Positions 47,735 through 59,167 of a DNA stretch of 64,000 nucleotides are shown piece by piece. The translations under genes were made by a program, and so were the position numbers. The notes beneath the pieces are model-generated. The model was not told the origin of the DNA and made no database searches. It saw only the letters and a list, made by a program, of their open reading frames with translations. Origin of the DNA: Aulostomus chinensis (lineage: Eukaryota; Chordata; Actinopteri; Syngnathiformes; Aulostomidae); contig JBBMOA010000020.1 of the NCBI GenBank assembly GCA_037954235.1, positions 19,934,677-19,998,676 on the forward strand, written 5' to 3'. The number at the start of each line of letters is the position of its first letter. Position 1 is the first letter of the stretch.

Positions 47735-47985
47735 ATGCCTCACCCAAAAAGTGTTTGTGGGTTGCTGAGCATATGATTGGATAAAGAAGGTGTGGGTTAT
47801 ATCAGGTGATGCACCTGAGAATTTGTAAACTGGCATTTTCGGGCAGTTTTGCTGTTGGCTTCAAGGTAAATATGTCTGGCTGACGCTGTCTGCATAGTGG
47901 AGTCAAAAATACCTAACACCAGGAGGGAAAAGGTGTCATTTGTGAGCTCCAGATAGTATTTGGAAGGGAAGACACACTTTTTGGG
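47735..47985 (+). mobile_element. Fold-back (MITE-like) element, copy 3, shortened
   Basis: The left end CACCCAAAAAGTGT and the right end ACACACTTTTTGGGT are inverted relatives of the ends of the copy at 27.5 kb. The inner phrase TTTTCGGGCAGTTTTGCTGT and the following CTTCAAGGTAAATA correspond to the right arm of that copy. It is shorter (about 250 bp) than the other two, so it has lost its middle or left arm. Confidence 0.5.
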
Positions 47986-49646
47986 TTTAAAAAAAAAACA
48001 AACAAACCAAGTGAGGACATTTTAAAATTGGGATCAAGCATATTCTTCTTCTTCTCCTCCTGTTGATTCCCAACAGATGAGGCATGACGCGAGCATGAAA
48101 AGATGTCAGGCAACATGAAAAACAAAACGAACCAAAAAAAAAAAACACAGCGCTGGTCTTCACACGTACACCTGTAAAAGCAACTTCACACAGGTTGCGC
48201 TGCACCTGATATCTGCTGCTTCATCACACCTTGTTTTCTTTCCCTCTATTTGTACTTCAGGGAGATGTCACGCGGATCACTCAAGTTGCTCTATGACCTT
48301 CAGTCTCTGAATCTTTCCTTTGTATACTTCAGTGCAGACAGCCTCACCACAAAGCCTGATGTGGTTTGAGTGTGGACCGATGTCAGCTTGGCAACGCACA
48401 CGGTGTCAGCTGGATAATGATAAAATAGCAAGTGACTTGTCAGGAATAACATTCATTGTTGTTATCGGGGTAATTTATTGTTCGGATGCACTGAAGCTTT
48501 GCCATGCCCTTCCGGGGACGTTGCCATTCACGCTGATAGGATTGGCAACAAACTGCGACAGGTCTCATTGCTGACAGACACGGAGTGAAACACTTGAGAC
48601 AGCCGAAACAGCCTCAAGTCACCTGGATCCTATTTATTTTGAGGCTCTCGCCTGTTCCTTCAAATGAATAACATGTACATTGCCAGTCAAGTGCACAGCC
48701 GCGTACTGGCTGTTTTACACAAGTTTATTGCTTCCTTACCCTCAAAATCTGCAATTTCCATCTGCAGCTTCCATCTGCTCAATAAGTCTGGCGCAAGATG
48801 CGCTTTGTTTTACTTACTCATATTTTCTGGACAGTAATTTCTGTTTGCAAAGCAAAACTGACCATGTGTGTACTGTGAAACAAAAAAGACTATATGTGCA
48901 CTCAAAGAAGAAATAGCACTTTCTTCCTCTTAAATACAGAGACGAGGACTCGACTCAGAGACTTTGATTGAATTCACTTTTTTTATGTAACATTTCAAAA
49001 CCAAAGTGTCCCTGGACTCCACTTGCAACTAAGTGACACGCACGTGACTTGAAGCTTGACTGAGGCTGAACTGTGGGACTCGTGAATAATCTTTATTTGG
49101 CATGCAAACGTTAAGCAAATATGTGGCTGGCTTAACGCCGACCCCTCCTGGGACGCCTATAGGTGCTCCTGGCTGGCACATGAGGCCACAGCAGCAATAA
49201 AGCCACAGTGAGCGGCGGCAGCACCTCTGCCAAAGTCATAACTTCTGGAAATAAACTTACCACGAGGAAGGGGGAAGAAAAGAAAAGAACTGCTGCATGA
49301 GATGTTTGTGATGTCATAATAGAGCGTGACGTCCGTACGCGTGTCCCGTTCTTGTTCATACCTCTGGAACGCCTTCAGGGAATTTCTTTGAGTTTGGCTC
49401 GAATGTCCACCGGGACTCAGGAATGAACTGAAAAGATTTAGGTGGTCAAAGGTCACTGTCGCTTCACATGAGCGTCAAATCTCAGGAACACGAGAACCAC
49501 AGTATTTCTTATGAAAGTAGTAAAAGAACTGCTAATATGCTGCTTAAATACATCCCCTGATTGCAGACCCTGCACGGCAGTGAGCTCATTGTTAGTGAGA
49601 CAAGAACAATCATTGTTTTAAGGTATTGCTCAACAGCATAAAACTT

Positions 49647-49702
49647 TGACTTTCAAAATTTTGTGACTTCTGTATGACTTTCAAAATTTTGTGACTTCTG
49701 TA
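49647..49702 (+). repeat. Perfect 28-bp tandem duplication
   Basis: Two identical 28-bp units (49647-49674 and 49675-49702), each starting TGACTTTCAAAATTTTGTGA. The lack of any mismatch points to a recent event. Confidence 0.95.
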
Positions 49703-52433
49703 TGGCGAGAGAAACACGGCTAAATGAGACTGAAGAGGTTGTTGGGGTTTAGGGGCACCAGAAAAAAAAAACAGAGGACACGGCAAGTTTGTTAATATGG
49801 TAATTTCAGCTTTAAACTTGTAATGATTCCACGAATGTTTCATAAACCGTGAATGTAGTTTCCCAACTTCCCCTCCCCGGGGTCAGTCCAGCCCGTCTTA
49901 TCCCCTCCTGGCAGCGACACCTCCGACAAAGTCCACATCTACGCTGCAGCGACAGAGGGACACGTCCAAACAGATACTCAAACACATCCAACAGCTGAGC
50001 GCATGTCTTCTCCTGCTAAACAAACACACCGACTCCCACGCTCCTTTCTAAAGAGGAAACCGAAGCCCCTTATGTTCCGCCACATTGCATTTGAGATGAG
50101 ACCACCGGGCAATCATCGCCCATCTCCGCCGGTGAAATGAGACCAAAATTGCAGAGAAAAGAAGGCGTTTTTGACAGGCAGGGTACAAACACGAGGCAAT
50201 AGAATCTCAATGAGGCCTGAAAGAGGAAATGCATAAATAGTTTAGAGTGAAGTGACTGGCGCCACACAGAAAGCAAATCTAATTACGAGACGCGTGGGTC
50301 CCCCGCATTTTCACATTGGGGAAGCTCAACTCTTCCCATTAAAAGCTACTGGATCCACTTGGACATGAGAAGAGAGGCAGGATGCACAAGCTGGAATATA
50401 TCACACATTCTTCCTCTATAAGAGAGAATTTCATGGTAATCGTTGAAGGCCCGGGTGGCAGCACCATTTTAAAGCAGAAAATAGCCAAGCATAATAGCGT
50501 AGCGACTGTTCGGGCCTGTAATGTTCTCCGTAGAGCGGCGGGTGGAACATCACGACCTGTCCGTGTTTGTCTGACGCTTCTGTCGGAGAACGCAAAAATA
50601 TCCCTTCCCACTCGGAGTGGAGAGCGACTTCACCCCTCGGCGGTGCGCGTTCCACCGGGCAAGGAGTGCTTTAATGGAGCTCTTCCGGTCTTCGCGGTTT
50701 TTACTCCAACAGAGTTATCTTGATGGACTCCGTTTTGTTAATTTGACCAAATACAGCCTCACTGTAGTGTTTAAAAGTCACCTCACAGTGGGGAGCAGGA
50801 AATATATGCCAAGTTATTTAAGGGGTTGGATATAACAATTAAATTCATTTTACAGTAATTATACTGAATCAAATTAAGGGCCGAGCTGTTCCTCAAGGAA
50901 AGTATAATGCATATATCTAATTGAAATATTCCAGCATCGTAATGGTTCACACAATTAAATATGCATTAGTGGAGCAGTGTCCCTATCAGTCAAGACTGGT
51001 GTCGACAGCCACTGCTGATCCACATAAGCTTTTGGGCAAAGCTTGTTTTGCCTGATGGGAAAATTGGTTTAAAGGCCAGTGATTTTAGATACGCTCCGTG
51101 TGAGTGCTTTTCTTAATCATACCCAGCTAGGAGGGAACATTCCTACAACATTAGTTTTAATGATGCCCAGCAGAAAATGTTTTAATCCAGAGGATGTTAG
51201 TAATTTCAAATCGCCTTCCTAGTCAGGTTAACTTCATAAATCACGTGTCCCGAAAAACAGCGAAGGAAAAGAACACCAAAAGTTCTGAGGGTTGCTAAAC
51301 CGCTGCGCTGGCTCGGTTTGTTCCACCTGCTGGAAACGGAGACGGTCTTTTCAGGTTTCTGTTATTCTAGATGCGCCGGGAGGAACGCGTTCTCGCGCGA
51401 CGAGGCAAGAGAAAAGAGTTCAGTCTTGCAAGACAAGCGCGAGCTTAAGGGTGTCTGATTTTTCTTTCTTAAAAAAGTTTCTCTTTTTTTGTTTCATTTT
51501 TCTAGCATCTTTTCCTGTAAATCCTTGCTAGGAGGATGTCGCATGTTGAGGGATCAAGCTTTTGTCAAAGAGCTAAACTAGCAGCCCCCTGTTTTGGAGG
51601 GCAACAGGATATAAACCCCCTTCCTTGGTGCTCCGATTAAAATATTATTTGCTGCCATGATGGTCACTCCACTTCGTGGATGGACCTGGTGGATTTTGGT
51701 GCTTGGAATGTTTTAAAGAATGGAATTCAACCTTGAGGAACCTTTTGGGAACAAAAAAAAAAACCAACCCAAAAAAACTACTAGAACATTGAAAGTAATA
51801 TTCTAAGACTGTTTTTAGAGTTAAAAAGCAGCAGGCTAAGAAAATACTAATGCAAATAACAGGTACAGGCACTGCTGTTATCTATATAAATTCTTCCTGA
51901 ATCCATCACTGAATCCCAGCGGGGAGCAGAATGAGCCAAAATCCAAACAGAGTTGCTGCGGCGCTCTACACTCTCTTAGATTTGCACATACAGTCGGATT
52001 AAACCCGGCGCTAACAACTCAATCAAAGGCCAAATTGAATTAAAATGCAGGTTAACTCAATTTGTTTATCCTAACAACCAGAGTCTCCTGGTGTGGCGCT
52101 GCGCGACCTCGCCACCCCCATCCCTGCTGGGACAAACTTCCCCTCAGCTATTTGAATAATGGCTAAAAGAAACACACAACAAAAGAAATAATCCCAGCAC
52201 ATCCAGCCGCTGCTCTTATAATAACTCCTGCTTTCTACTTCAAGGATATTATATATAATTCACTCAAAGGCAGGAGAGAAGAAAATGAAAAATTGATTTG
52301 CGGAATGTACTGTGGAGATTTTTTTTTCGTTTTCATTTTCCCCCTACACACACATCTTCCTTTTTGTTTCAGTGATGAGGCTCTTGAAAAGGAACTCAGA
52401 TGGCACAGCAACAGCTGCTGAGGTGTAACGACG

Positions 52434-52467
52434 TGCACTCGCTGGCCAATTTATTAGGTACGCCCAG
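52434..52467 (+). mobile_element. Tc1-like transposon end fragment
   Basis: The run TGCACTCGCTGGCCAATTTA followed by TTAGGTACGCCC is the best preserved of the three copies of this terminus. No transposase follows. Confidence 0.6.
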
Positions 52468-54594
52468 ATAAGAGTCGTGCATTGCGGAAGAAGAAAGCTA
52501 AAATGGCCTTTTAATAAAAATCCCCTTTTGTGAGGATGGTAATACTCGGCTGGTGCTGAATCTGTGGGGTGACCGGGTCGGGCCGTGGCGGCACCAGTCA
52601 GAGCCTCGCAGGCTCAAAGCACCAGTGATGAGAATCTCGCAGGTCTCTCAGGATAACATCCTTGGACATTTCAAATCCATTCTCTTTTTTTTTTTTTTTT
52701 TTTTACAAACAACTTGAACAGCTCATTTCCACTTGTGAAAGTGACCCCCTGGCAGGAGATTTGAGGCTACCGCCATGCTGCCTTCCACGCCGGCTCTTGG
52801 TGAGCCAGTTTAAAGTCATCTCAGCTGCCTGGAGATGGGAGTTGAAACGCCTTTGAACCCCCTTTGAGGCCTTGCTGCTGTCCTGAAGACATGGTTTCAC
52901 CTGTTTGATACACAGAGACGGTGCTGGGTCTAACGACCAGCCGCATCGCCGGTTGCCTAACTTTACATCTTGCCCGCCCAGAGAGAATAACGTGCTTGCA
53001 GGCCTGTGATTATTGAAGGATATAATGACACAATAATACGGAAAACTACATTTTAAACTGATCAAATGGGCAGTTTCTGACTATTCCCCGCGTTTGAACG
53101 GTTCACACAGTCTGTTCAAATGTAGATATTTGTGGACAGCGTATAAAGAAGCCTGAATGGTCTCTTCACAGTAGTGCCCTGCTGGTGACAAAGCTTTTAC
53201 TGGCTCTTAAAATAGCTGTGTGTTAGCGCTACAGTAGCCTGGAGATCCATCCATTATGCTGAGAAGAAGTGCTGCTAAAGGATGGTGTGGTTGTATATGT
53301 GCATCCAAGTGGTGGTGTGCCGCTAAAATGACACACAGGACCCTCAACGTCCTCGCGATTGTACGCTACCACTTTCAAGGGCTTTAATGCATGGTCATAT
53401 TGACAGATGAATGGATTTGTGGCAATCTTTTATTGTTCTTCTTTTTATGAAGACCATTATTTGATTTTTTCTCTTTAAATCTGAAGCTATATATAAAACA
53501 TTGAAAGCTGTAGCCTCGGACACCAGTCTTAAAAACGCCACTGCTCGATCTATTTTATGGGGTGCAATGCCACCAAATTTCATCTTTGTTGTCTGGACTG
53601 CTCACAACATATTGAGGTTTATAACAAAATTAGGCAAAAAGGAATCCTGGGAAATACAGCAGAGTTAATAATAAAAGGAGCCAAAAAAAAAAAAGGGAGT
53701 AAAATGAGCAAAAAATAAAAAAGGAAAGAACACGCAAGTAAATTAGAAAGCACCTCCACCAAGGAGGCCCTGTGGATATGAAGCAGAAGTACAGTCTAAT
53801 TCTCCTGTCACTAATTTCATAGTTCTTCCCAATTATGCTTCAGCAAGGATTTGATCAGCAATTTCATTGAAATTTGTCTGATGCGTTCTGAAAAATACTG
53901 CCGATGGCTCACTGTAGCAGCGGTGTTGGGGAGTGGGGGGCCAAGACGACCCCAGGGGAGTCCTGGGTTTATCAGGTTTGACAGAAAATCAATTAATCAA
54001 CAATAAGGCCAATATGGGAACTAAGTCCCAACAGTATGTCAATTAAGCAGCCCAGTGGATGCTCTTTTTCCAGCAAATTTGATCAAAAGCAGCACAAATG
54101 AATAGAAAACAGTCCAATCTGGCAACAGTGAGCTTCATGGAAGTGGAAAAAGCACCAATCAATGATGCTCATCGCACAAATGGGGGGGGTATTTGGAGTA
54201 GATGGTGCCACCTTGTCCCTCCGTCTCTGCCCCTGTCTCCTAACACAGGGGTTAAGATCCAGGATCCGGCTGATTGATAACCTCTAAAGTTAAATCCCAT
54301 ATTCTTTGTAATCTTCCATTCTCAAAACAAACAAACTGCATGGCGGTTGCATTGGCTCCTTGATGGAGGCAACAACTGAAAGACAACACGGTTGAAAGAT
54401 CAGCAAACGAAAGCGATGGATGCATTTGACTATAATCAATAATCAATGCTGATGCTGAGCAGCAGCCTGAGGAACAACCTCATCATGCATCCAATCAAAA
54501 CATACGCATGACCCTTGACCTCCCTGCTCCTCCCACGCCAGAACCCGGAGAGCAGGCTTGACTACTACCTCCAACACGCCCATCTTCCCTCCAG

Positions 54595-54669
54595 CGCAAT
54601 CTGCAGTGATGGAGCGGCGAGCTCGGAGGTGGAGTCCCGTCAGCCGGGGTACAGCCGTCTGCCGCCTGG
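54595..54669 (+). other. Candidate orphan exon (75 bp)
   Basis: A pyrimidine-rich acceptor (CATCTTCCCTCCAG) precedes this segment and a near-consensus donor (CTGG|GTGAGT) follows it. One frame is open throughout, with residues AICSDGAASSEVESRQPGYS then RLPPG. Another frame stops at once. Length 75 is a multiple of three. GC and CpG content are higher than around it. I recognise no protein family, and no partner exon was found nearby, so it could equally be a cryptic or non-coding exon. Confidence 0.25.
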
Positions 54670-57170
54670 GTGAGTGATAGGTAGCCGCGAGGTCTGCCAG
54701 GCAGCAGGTGGAGCCGCTGACTCTGATGCTCGGTCAGCTGTGCAGCTTCTGACCTTCAAACCCGCGCCATCATTCAACCTCCCTTCCAAACAAGGCTCTC
54801 GTAAACATTTCCGTGCCTTTATATCATTTCGAATCCAGTTAAGATGCCAAAATTAAATCAGGACAAGCATCAGAATGTGTCGGCTAAAAATGCCCTCGCT
54901 GCTAAAGTTTTGTCTTTATCGGATCTATTTTAATCTGCTTTTTTTCCCCCCCTCCTGACAACGTGGATGTATATTCATCAAAGGATCCATCAATACTAAC
55001 TCCACGCTGCTGCTTTTGTTTACAGAAATAGCTCGCATTTGTCTGTCTCTCATAACAACTGGCAATTTGTCCCTACATCATTCTTGGAACAATATTCCAC
55101 CTCTTGAAAGGGTGAAGGCTCATTTCACACATCCTGTCTCACAACAAGTCAGAACTTTTCATGCATATGTTTCCACGCGTTCTTTTATCTCAAACATTGG
55201 TACCACAGGACTTTACGCAAATAAAAATGCTGCAGCTGGAAGACAAATCCTAAGTGGGGAAAGTGATTAAGCAGCGCTCTCTCGCCGCTCGTCTCAACAA
55301 TTAATTATGATAAGCCGTCAAGCAAGGCACTTAAACCCGTTTAGGTTTAGGTTTAAGGCTGGTTATCCTATTATCCTGCCAGATGTTAATATACGCAGCT
55401 GTATGAATTAAAAGAGTATTCACGGTCAGAAAAAACATCCCTGGCAAATAAAAAGGACGTTATCCCGGATCAAGGATAAGTCAGCCACCCCCACATCCAT
55501 AGCCTGATGCTTAAATCCAGCAACAGCTCACCAAATACGCCTCGCGTCCAGGCGCTATTTCCCTGAGTCGTTGACCTTGACCCTGAGAGCCACAGACCCA
55601 AGCACACTCACTCTAGCCTGGTATCATGGCTGTTGGAGGAGCCCCAGGCAGATAAGACATGATGAATGCAGATTGTTTGCGGTGTGACAGACTCATTCGT
55701 TTACAGTGGGACGGTGCTTTCGTGAGGGGCAACACCGCGCAACCCTGAAAGAGACTGAACGAGGAAAGGGGACGTAAAGGAAGAGAGGAGAGGGAGCAAC
55801 ACAAGGAGAAAAGGTGGTGTACAAATCAGACTCCAAAAAAAACACCAGAGGGAGAATGAGGGTGTGGAGTGTGTGGGAAAATGTTCATACTGGAGGACAT
55901 CATGACATAGAAAAACTCAAGTTGCAGTCTGGTATCAGATGTCAGTGAGAAGAGTCCATTTTTCCCTTCGGGCAGGTGGTACGAAGAACGAAATTGGAAT
56001 GAGAGCAGCAAGAGAGGACACGACAACAAAGTGAGCTGAGAACAAAGGAGAGATAGATGCATCCAGCACATTGGCGTGTTTCTAATCTAGCGGCTTTTAT
56101 TGCCGGGCTGCGGGATTTATGCTTCTCCCTGACACACAGACAAAGCCCTGTCTGATACTCTCCATGGCAACTGAATGTGGTGACTAATTTTAGGGTTGCT
56201 GTTTGGATAACACTTCAGTTATTAAATACCCGGGCGACAGCTTCCATGCGGGGCCGTCTGAGAACAGGAGAGGGGCTGTTCGGCATACTTGGCCCGGAGC
56301 CGCTGTGACATAATTTCTTCTGCCATATACAGGTCACAGTGGGTTTGCATCCATGGGTTGTTCATCCCCAGTGTGCACCAGCCATTTCTTACAATAACAC
56401 TTACTGTCTAAAGTTACTCACAGGGAGGATAATCAAACCACTTCATAGTTAATGAAGCAGGGGTTTAAAACCTGCGTATTCACATGGTGGCAACGCTGCA
56501 AGCAGGTTTCGGCGCTCCTGTTTACTCAGTTGCACTTCAGTTTCTCCATACATCACATCCGACTCCCTGCCTGTCTCCATCTGCTTTGTCCAAATTGACA
56601 CGGCCTCCCTCAAAAACCGTCCGGGCTCATGTTTTTAACGGAGCAGACGCTTCCTCAAATGCACTCCAGCGCGTCTTGTGCAGTCAAGTATTTGTCTAGA
56701 ACGGCTGCAGCGGAGGTTGCATGCACACGCATCTTCACTCGCCTTAAAGTTTGATGCTAAAGTCACAGTTTCAGACCAGGAACAAATCACGGCCTTCTGT
56801 CGCAAAGCTGGACTCAAAAACAAAAGCAAACAACGAGAAGCTTTGCAAAGTTGTTGGTTTTGAGCCTACGTCCTCCTCCTCTACCGACTCGTTCTCGGGT
56901 TGGATTAAGTGAAGGCTGTTACAGGCTCTTGACCCGTCAGATGGTACAGTCCAACTGTAGTGTCGTCAAATCAAGATAACAAATAACCCTACAAACCATG
57001 TCCTCCTGACAGAGGGGCTGTGACATCACACAACGTGCCCCAATGTGACAGTTGCAAGCAGAACACATTTATTTGTTGTTCACCTCTAATAAATAGAGGT
57101 GAAGTCAGTAGAGGCTTTCCAGTGACTCTCACCTTTACACCTTTTCACTCACGCTTGTACAACGAGCAAC
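54670..57170. other. Unique non-coding sequence; no gene seen
   Basis: No repeat family or gene recognised. Open frames up to 84 codons show no domain. Confidence 0.45.
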
Positions 57171-57177
57171 GCTAATT

Positions 57178-57632
57178 AGCCCAAACATTCAAATCACTGA
57201 TAATTGAAATAAATAACATTGATTATTGATTTCAGTGGCACCTCAGTTCTTGAAGTTGATGTTCTGGAAAACCGTACGGACTCTAAGGACCGAAGCGACT
57301 TGCTGACGGGGTCTAAGCCAAAACTTGAAGTCTTTAGGTGTCTTCCCGGTTTGCAGTGGAGAGTAGCCAGCAGTTGCAGTCCAAAAAAATGGAAAACTGG
57401 TGAACCAGATCCTGGCTACCAAAGTCTCGTTGATGCTCTGTTGGAACAGGCCTGGTCCGATCCTGCAGAAGAACTCCTGTCTCACCAATGGCTGAAGAAA
57501 CAAATTTGTTATATCTTGGTGCCAGATTCAGCATGGCACCTTCTTGCAGAGTCCATTTCTGCTGTTTCCGCAGCAACAAGGGGGACCTACACAATATTTA
57601 ACAGTTTTAATATTTTGGCTGAACCGGGTAAC
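57178..57632 (+). pseudogene. Tc1-like transposon relic, core deleted
   Basis: The segment follows, in order, the start and the end of a fish Tc1-like element whose pattern I know. First come the 5' end (AAATAAATAACATTGATTAT), the transposase start and paired-like helix-turn-helix region (GTTGATGTTCTGGAAAA; CTTCCCGGTTTGCAGTGGAG), and GGTGAACCAGATCC and CTCGTTGATGCT. After a junction near 57500-57512 it continues in the 3' end (CTTGGTGCCAGATTCAGCAT; AACAAGGGGGACCTACACAA). The whole catalytic DDE core is missing. The 145-codon open frame here is only partly in the original frame, because frameshifts are present, so its openness is chance. Confidence 0.7.
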
Positions 57633-57639
57633 CCTCCGC

Positions 57640-58014
57640 TCCATTTTTTTGATTGAGGCGGCGAGTACGAAGTCCGTGCTGGCCTCCATGAGTTGATATC
57701 AGATTACAGACTGCTTCACACCCAAAGCCAGCTATGCAACAAAAGCATTTAATTGGAGATGAACAGCTGCGGGAATTAATAAAACATGCTGATGTTCTGC
57801 TGTTGAAAGCACAGCCAAACAGACTGACCCACTTCCCACCTCATGCAGTACACACATGCATAGATCCACACACTTGCCCAGGACTCTCTCGCATCCAAAT
57901 ACGTGCGAGCCGATAAAGCAGCAGAATGAGCGTCTATAGCTCTATAGAGAGTCATTCTATCCCAGTAGAAAAGTTGGTTTTGCTGCAGTTTTCCTTTAGT
58001 CTGTAAATTGTACC

Positions 58015-58015
<1 letters not shown>
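57640..58015. other. Non-coding sequence; nothing recognised
   Basis: Unique sequence between the transposon relic and a GT microsatellite. Confidence 0.4.
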
Positions 58016-58077
<62 letters not shown>

Positions 58078-58108
58078 CGTATGTGCGTATGTGTGTGTGT
58101 GTGTGTGC
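58016..58108 (+). repeat. (GT)n microsatellite with GC/AT interruptions
   Basis: About 50 bp of perfect GT, then GCGCGTGCGTATGTGCGTAT, then GT again. Confidence 0.95.
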
Positions 58109-58799
58109 CCGCTGCCTCGTATCAGGCAATCAGGTAGAGAAGTGTGAGAATAATTGTAGGTTTTGACTCCATTATTGCAAAGAAATGAAAGCGATTTCTC
58201 ATAGTCAGGAGAGTTTTCTTGCTTTATATGTCATTGCCTTGAGAAAAGTGGAACATGAAAGAAAAGAGGAAAAAATCATGTTGAAGACAGCACCAAAGGA
58301 TATGAAACAATCCAGTCGTTACTTTAGGGAAACTTTGTTAACTTGCCCCTTTTTTCCCTTTTTCTTCCTTGTTAGTAAGATATTTTATGTCAAAACTGTA
58401 TTTTTGCAAATACTTTCATGAAGTTGCAATGTCAACATATTACCACATCTGGTGCTGTCATGCTGCCTGTAAAATCACAGCTTCTCTGAAGGTTTTCTCC
58501 ATTGTAGCTTTGTTCACTGTAAAAAAAAAATACAGTACGGCTACCTGCTGCAATCCTGGTTGATCTGGTGACGACTGGAGTGAACAAGTGCTGTTTCATT
58601 CTGTATAATCTGGATTAAGAACATTATGGTAAGTAGCATTGACCCAAAATTGTTGGAGTGGGCTTTGCGTCCATGCAGGAAACCGTTAGTGTAGAAAAGA
58701 GTTGAACACATTCTGCGAGAGAGGGTCTGCAGTTCTTGAGAACTCTGAGAAGTAAGTTTGACTTGTCGTGGCTGCGCTACATGTCAAATGATGAAAAAT
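58109..58799. other. Unique non-coding sequence; no gene seen
   Basis: AT-rich sequence without recognised elements. Confidence 0.45.
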
Positions 58800-58812
58800 G
58801 TACGTTAATCAT

Positions 58813-59167
58813 CCATCCATCCATTCTCTTCCACTTATCCTGTTAAGGGTCGCGGGAGGGGGGGGGGGGGCTGGAGCCTATCCCAGCTGCTTTCGGGCGA
58901 GAGGCGGGGTTCATCCTGGACAGGTCGAAGGACAGACAACCATTCACAGCCACTCCTACTGTCAATTTAGAGTCTGGATTAACCTGGTCCCCTCTTGATG
59001 TCTTTGGACTGTGGGAGGAAGCTGGAGTACCAGAGAGAACCCACACAGGAACAGGGAGAACATGGAGACTCACACAGAAAGATCCCGTGCCGGAGCCGGG
59101 ACTCGAACCCAAAACCTTCTTGCTGTGAGGCGACAGTGCTGACCCCTGCACCACCGTGCCCCCTCCC
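58813..59167 (-). mobile_element. SINE-like retroelement, copy E
   Basis: The copy is in reverse orientation, with a CCATCCATCC tail at the left and the family start at the right (CACCGTGCC). The B box on the minus strand, GGTTCGAGTCCC, is perfect. A small deletion lies near 58928. The flanks 58800-58812 and 59168-59180 match at 12 of 13 positions (GTACGTTAATCAT against GTAAGTTAATCAT), a target-site duplication. A G-run at 58858-58870 lies in the 3' part. Confidence 0.88.

Larger units (their letters stand above)
47990..54590. other. Gene-poor unique sequence
   Basis: No named gene. It contains the 28-bp duplication at 49647, a transposon-end fragment at 52434, T-runs, and AT-rich TAAT-containing sequence near 50835-50990 that may be another conserved non-coding block. 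A possible dispersed-repeat fragment lies near 53745-53910 (CACCTCCACCAAGGAGGCC). Confidence 0.45.

Noticed and set aside
55341..55361. GTTTAGGTTTAGGTTTA, telomere-like
   Set aside because: Only three imperfect units and not the vertebrate TTAGGG repeat.
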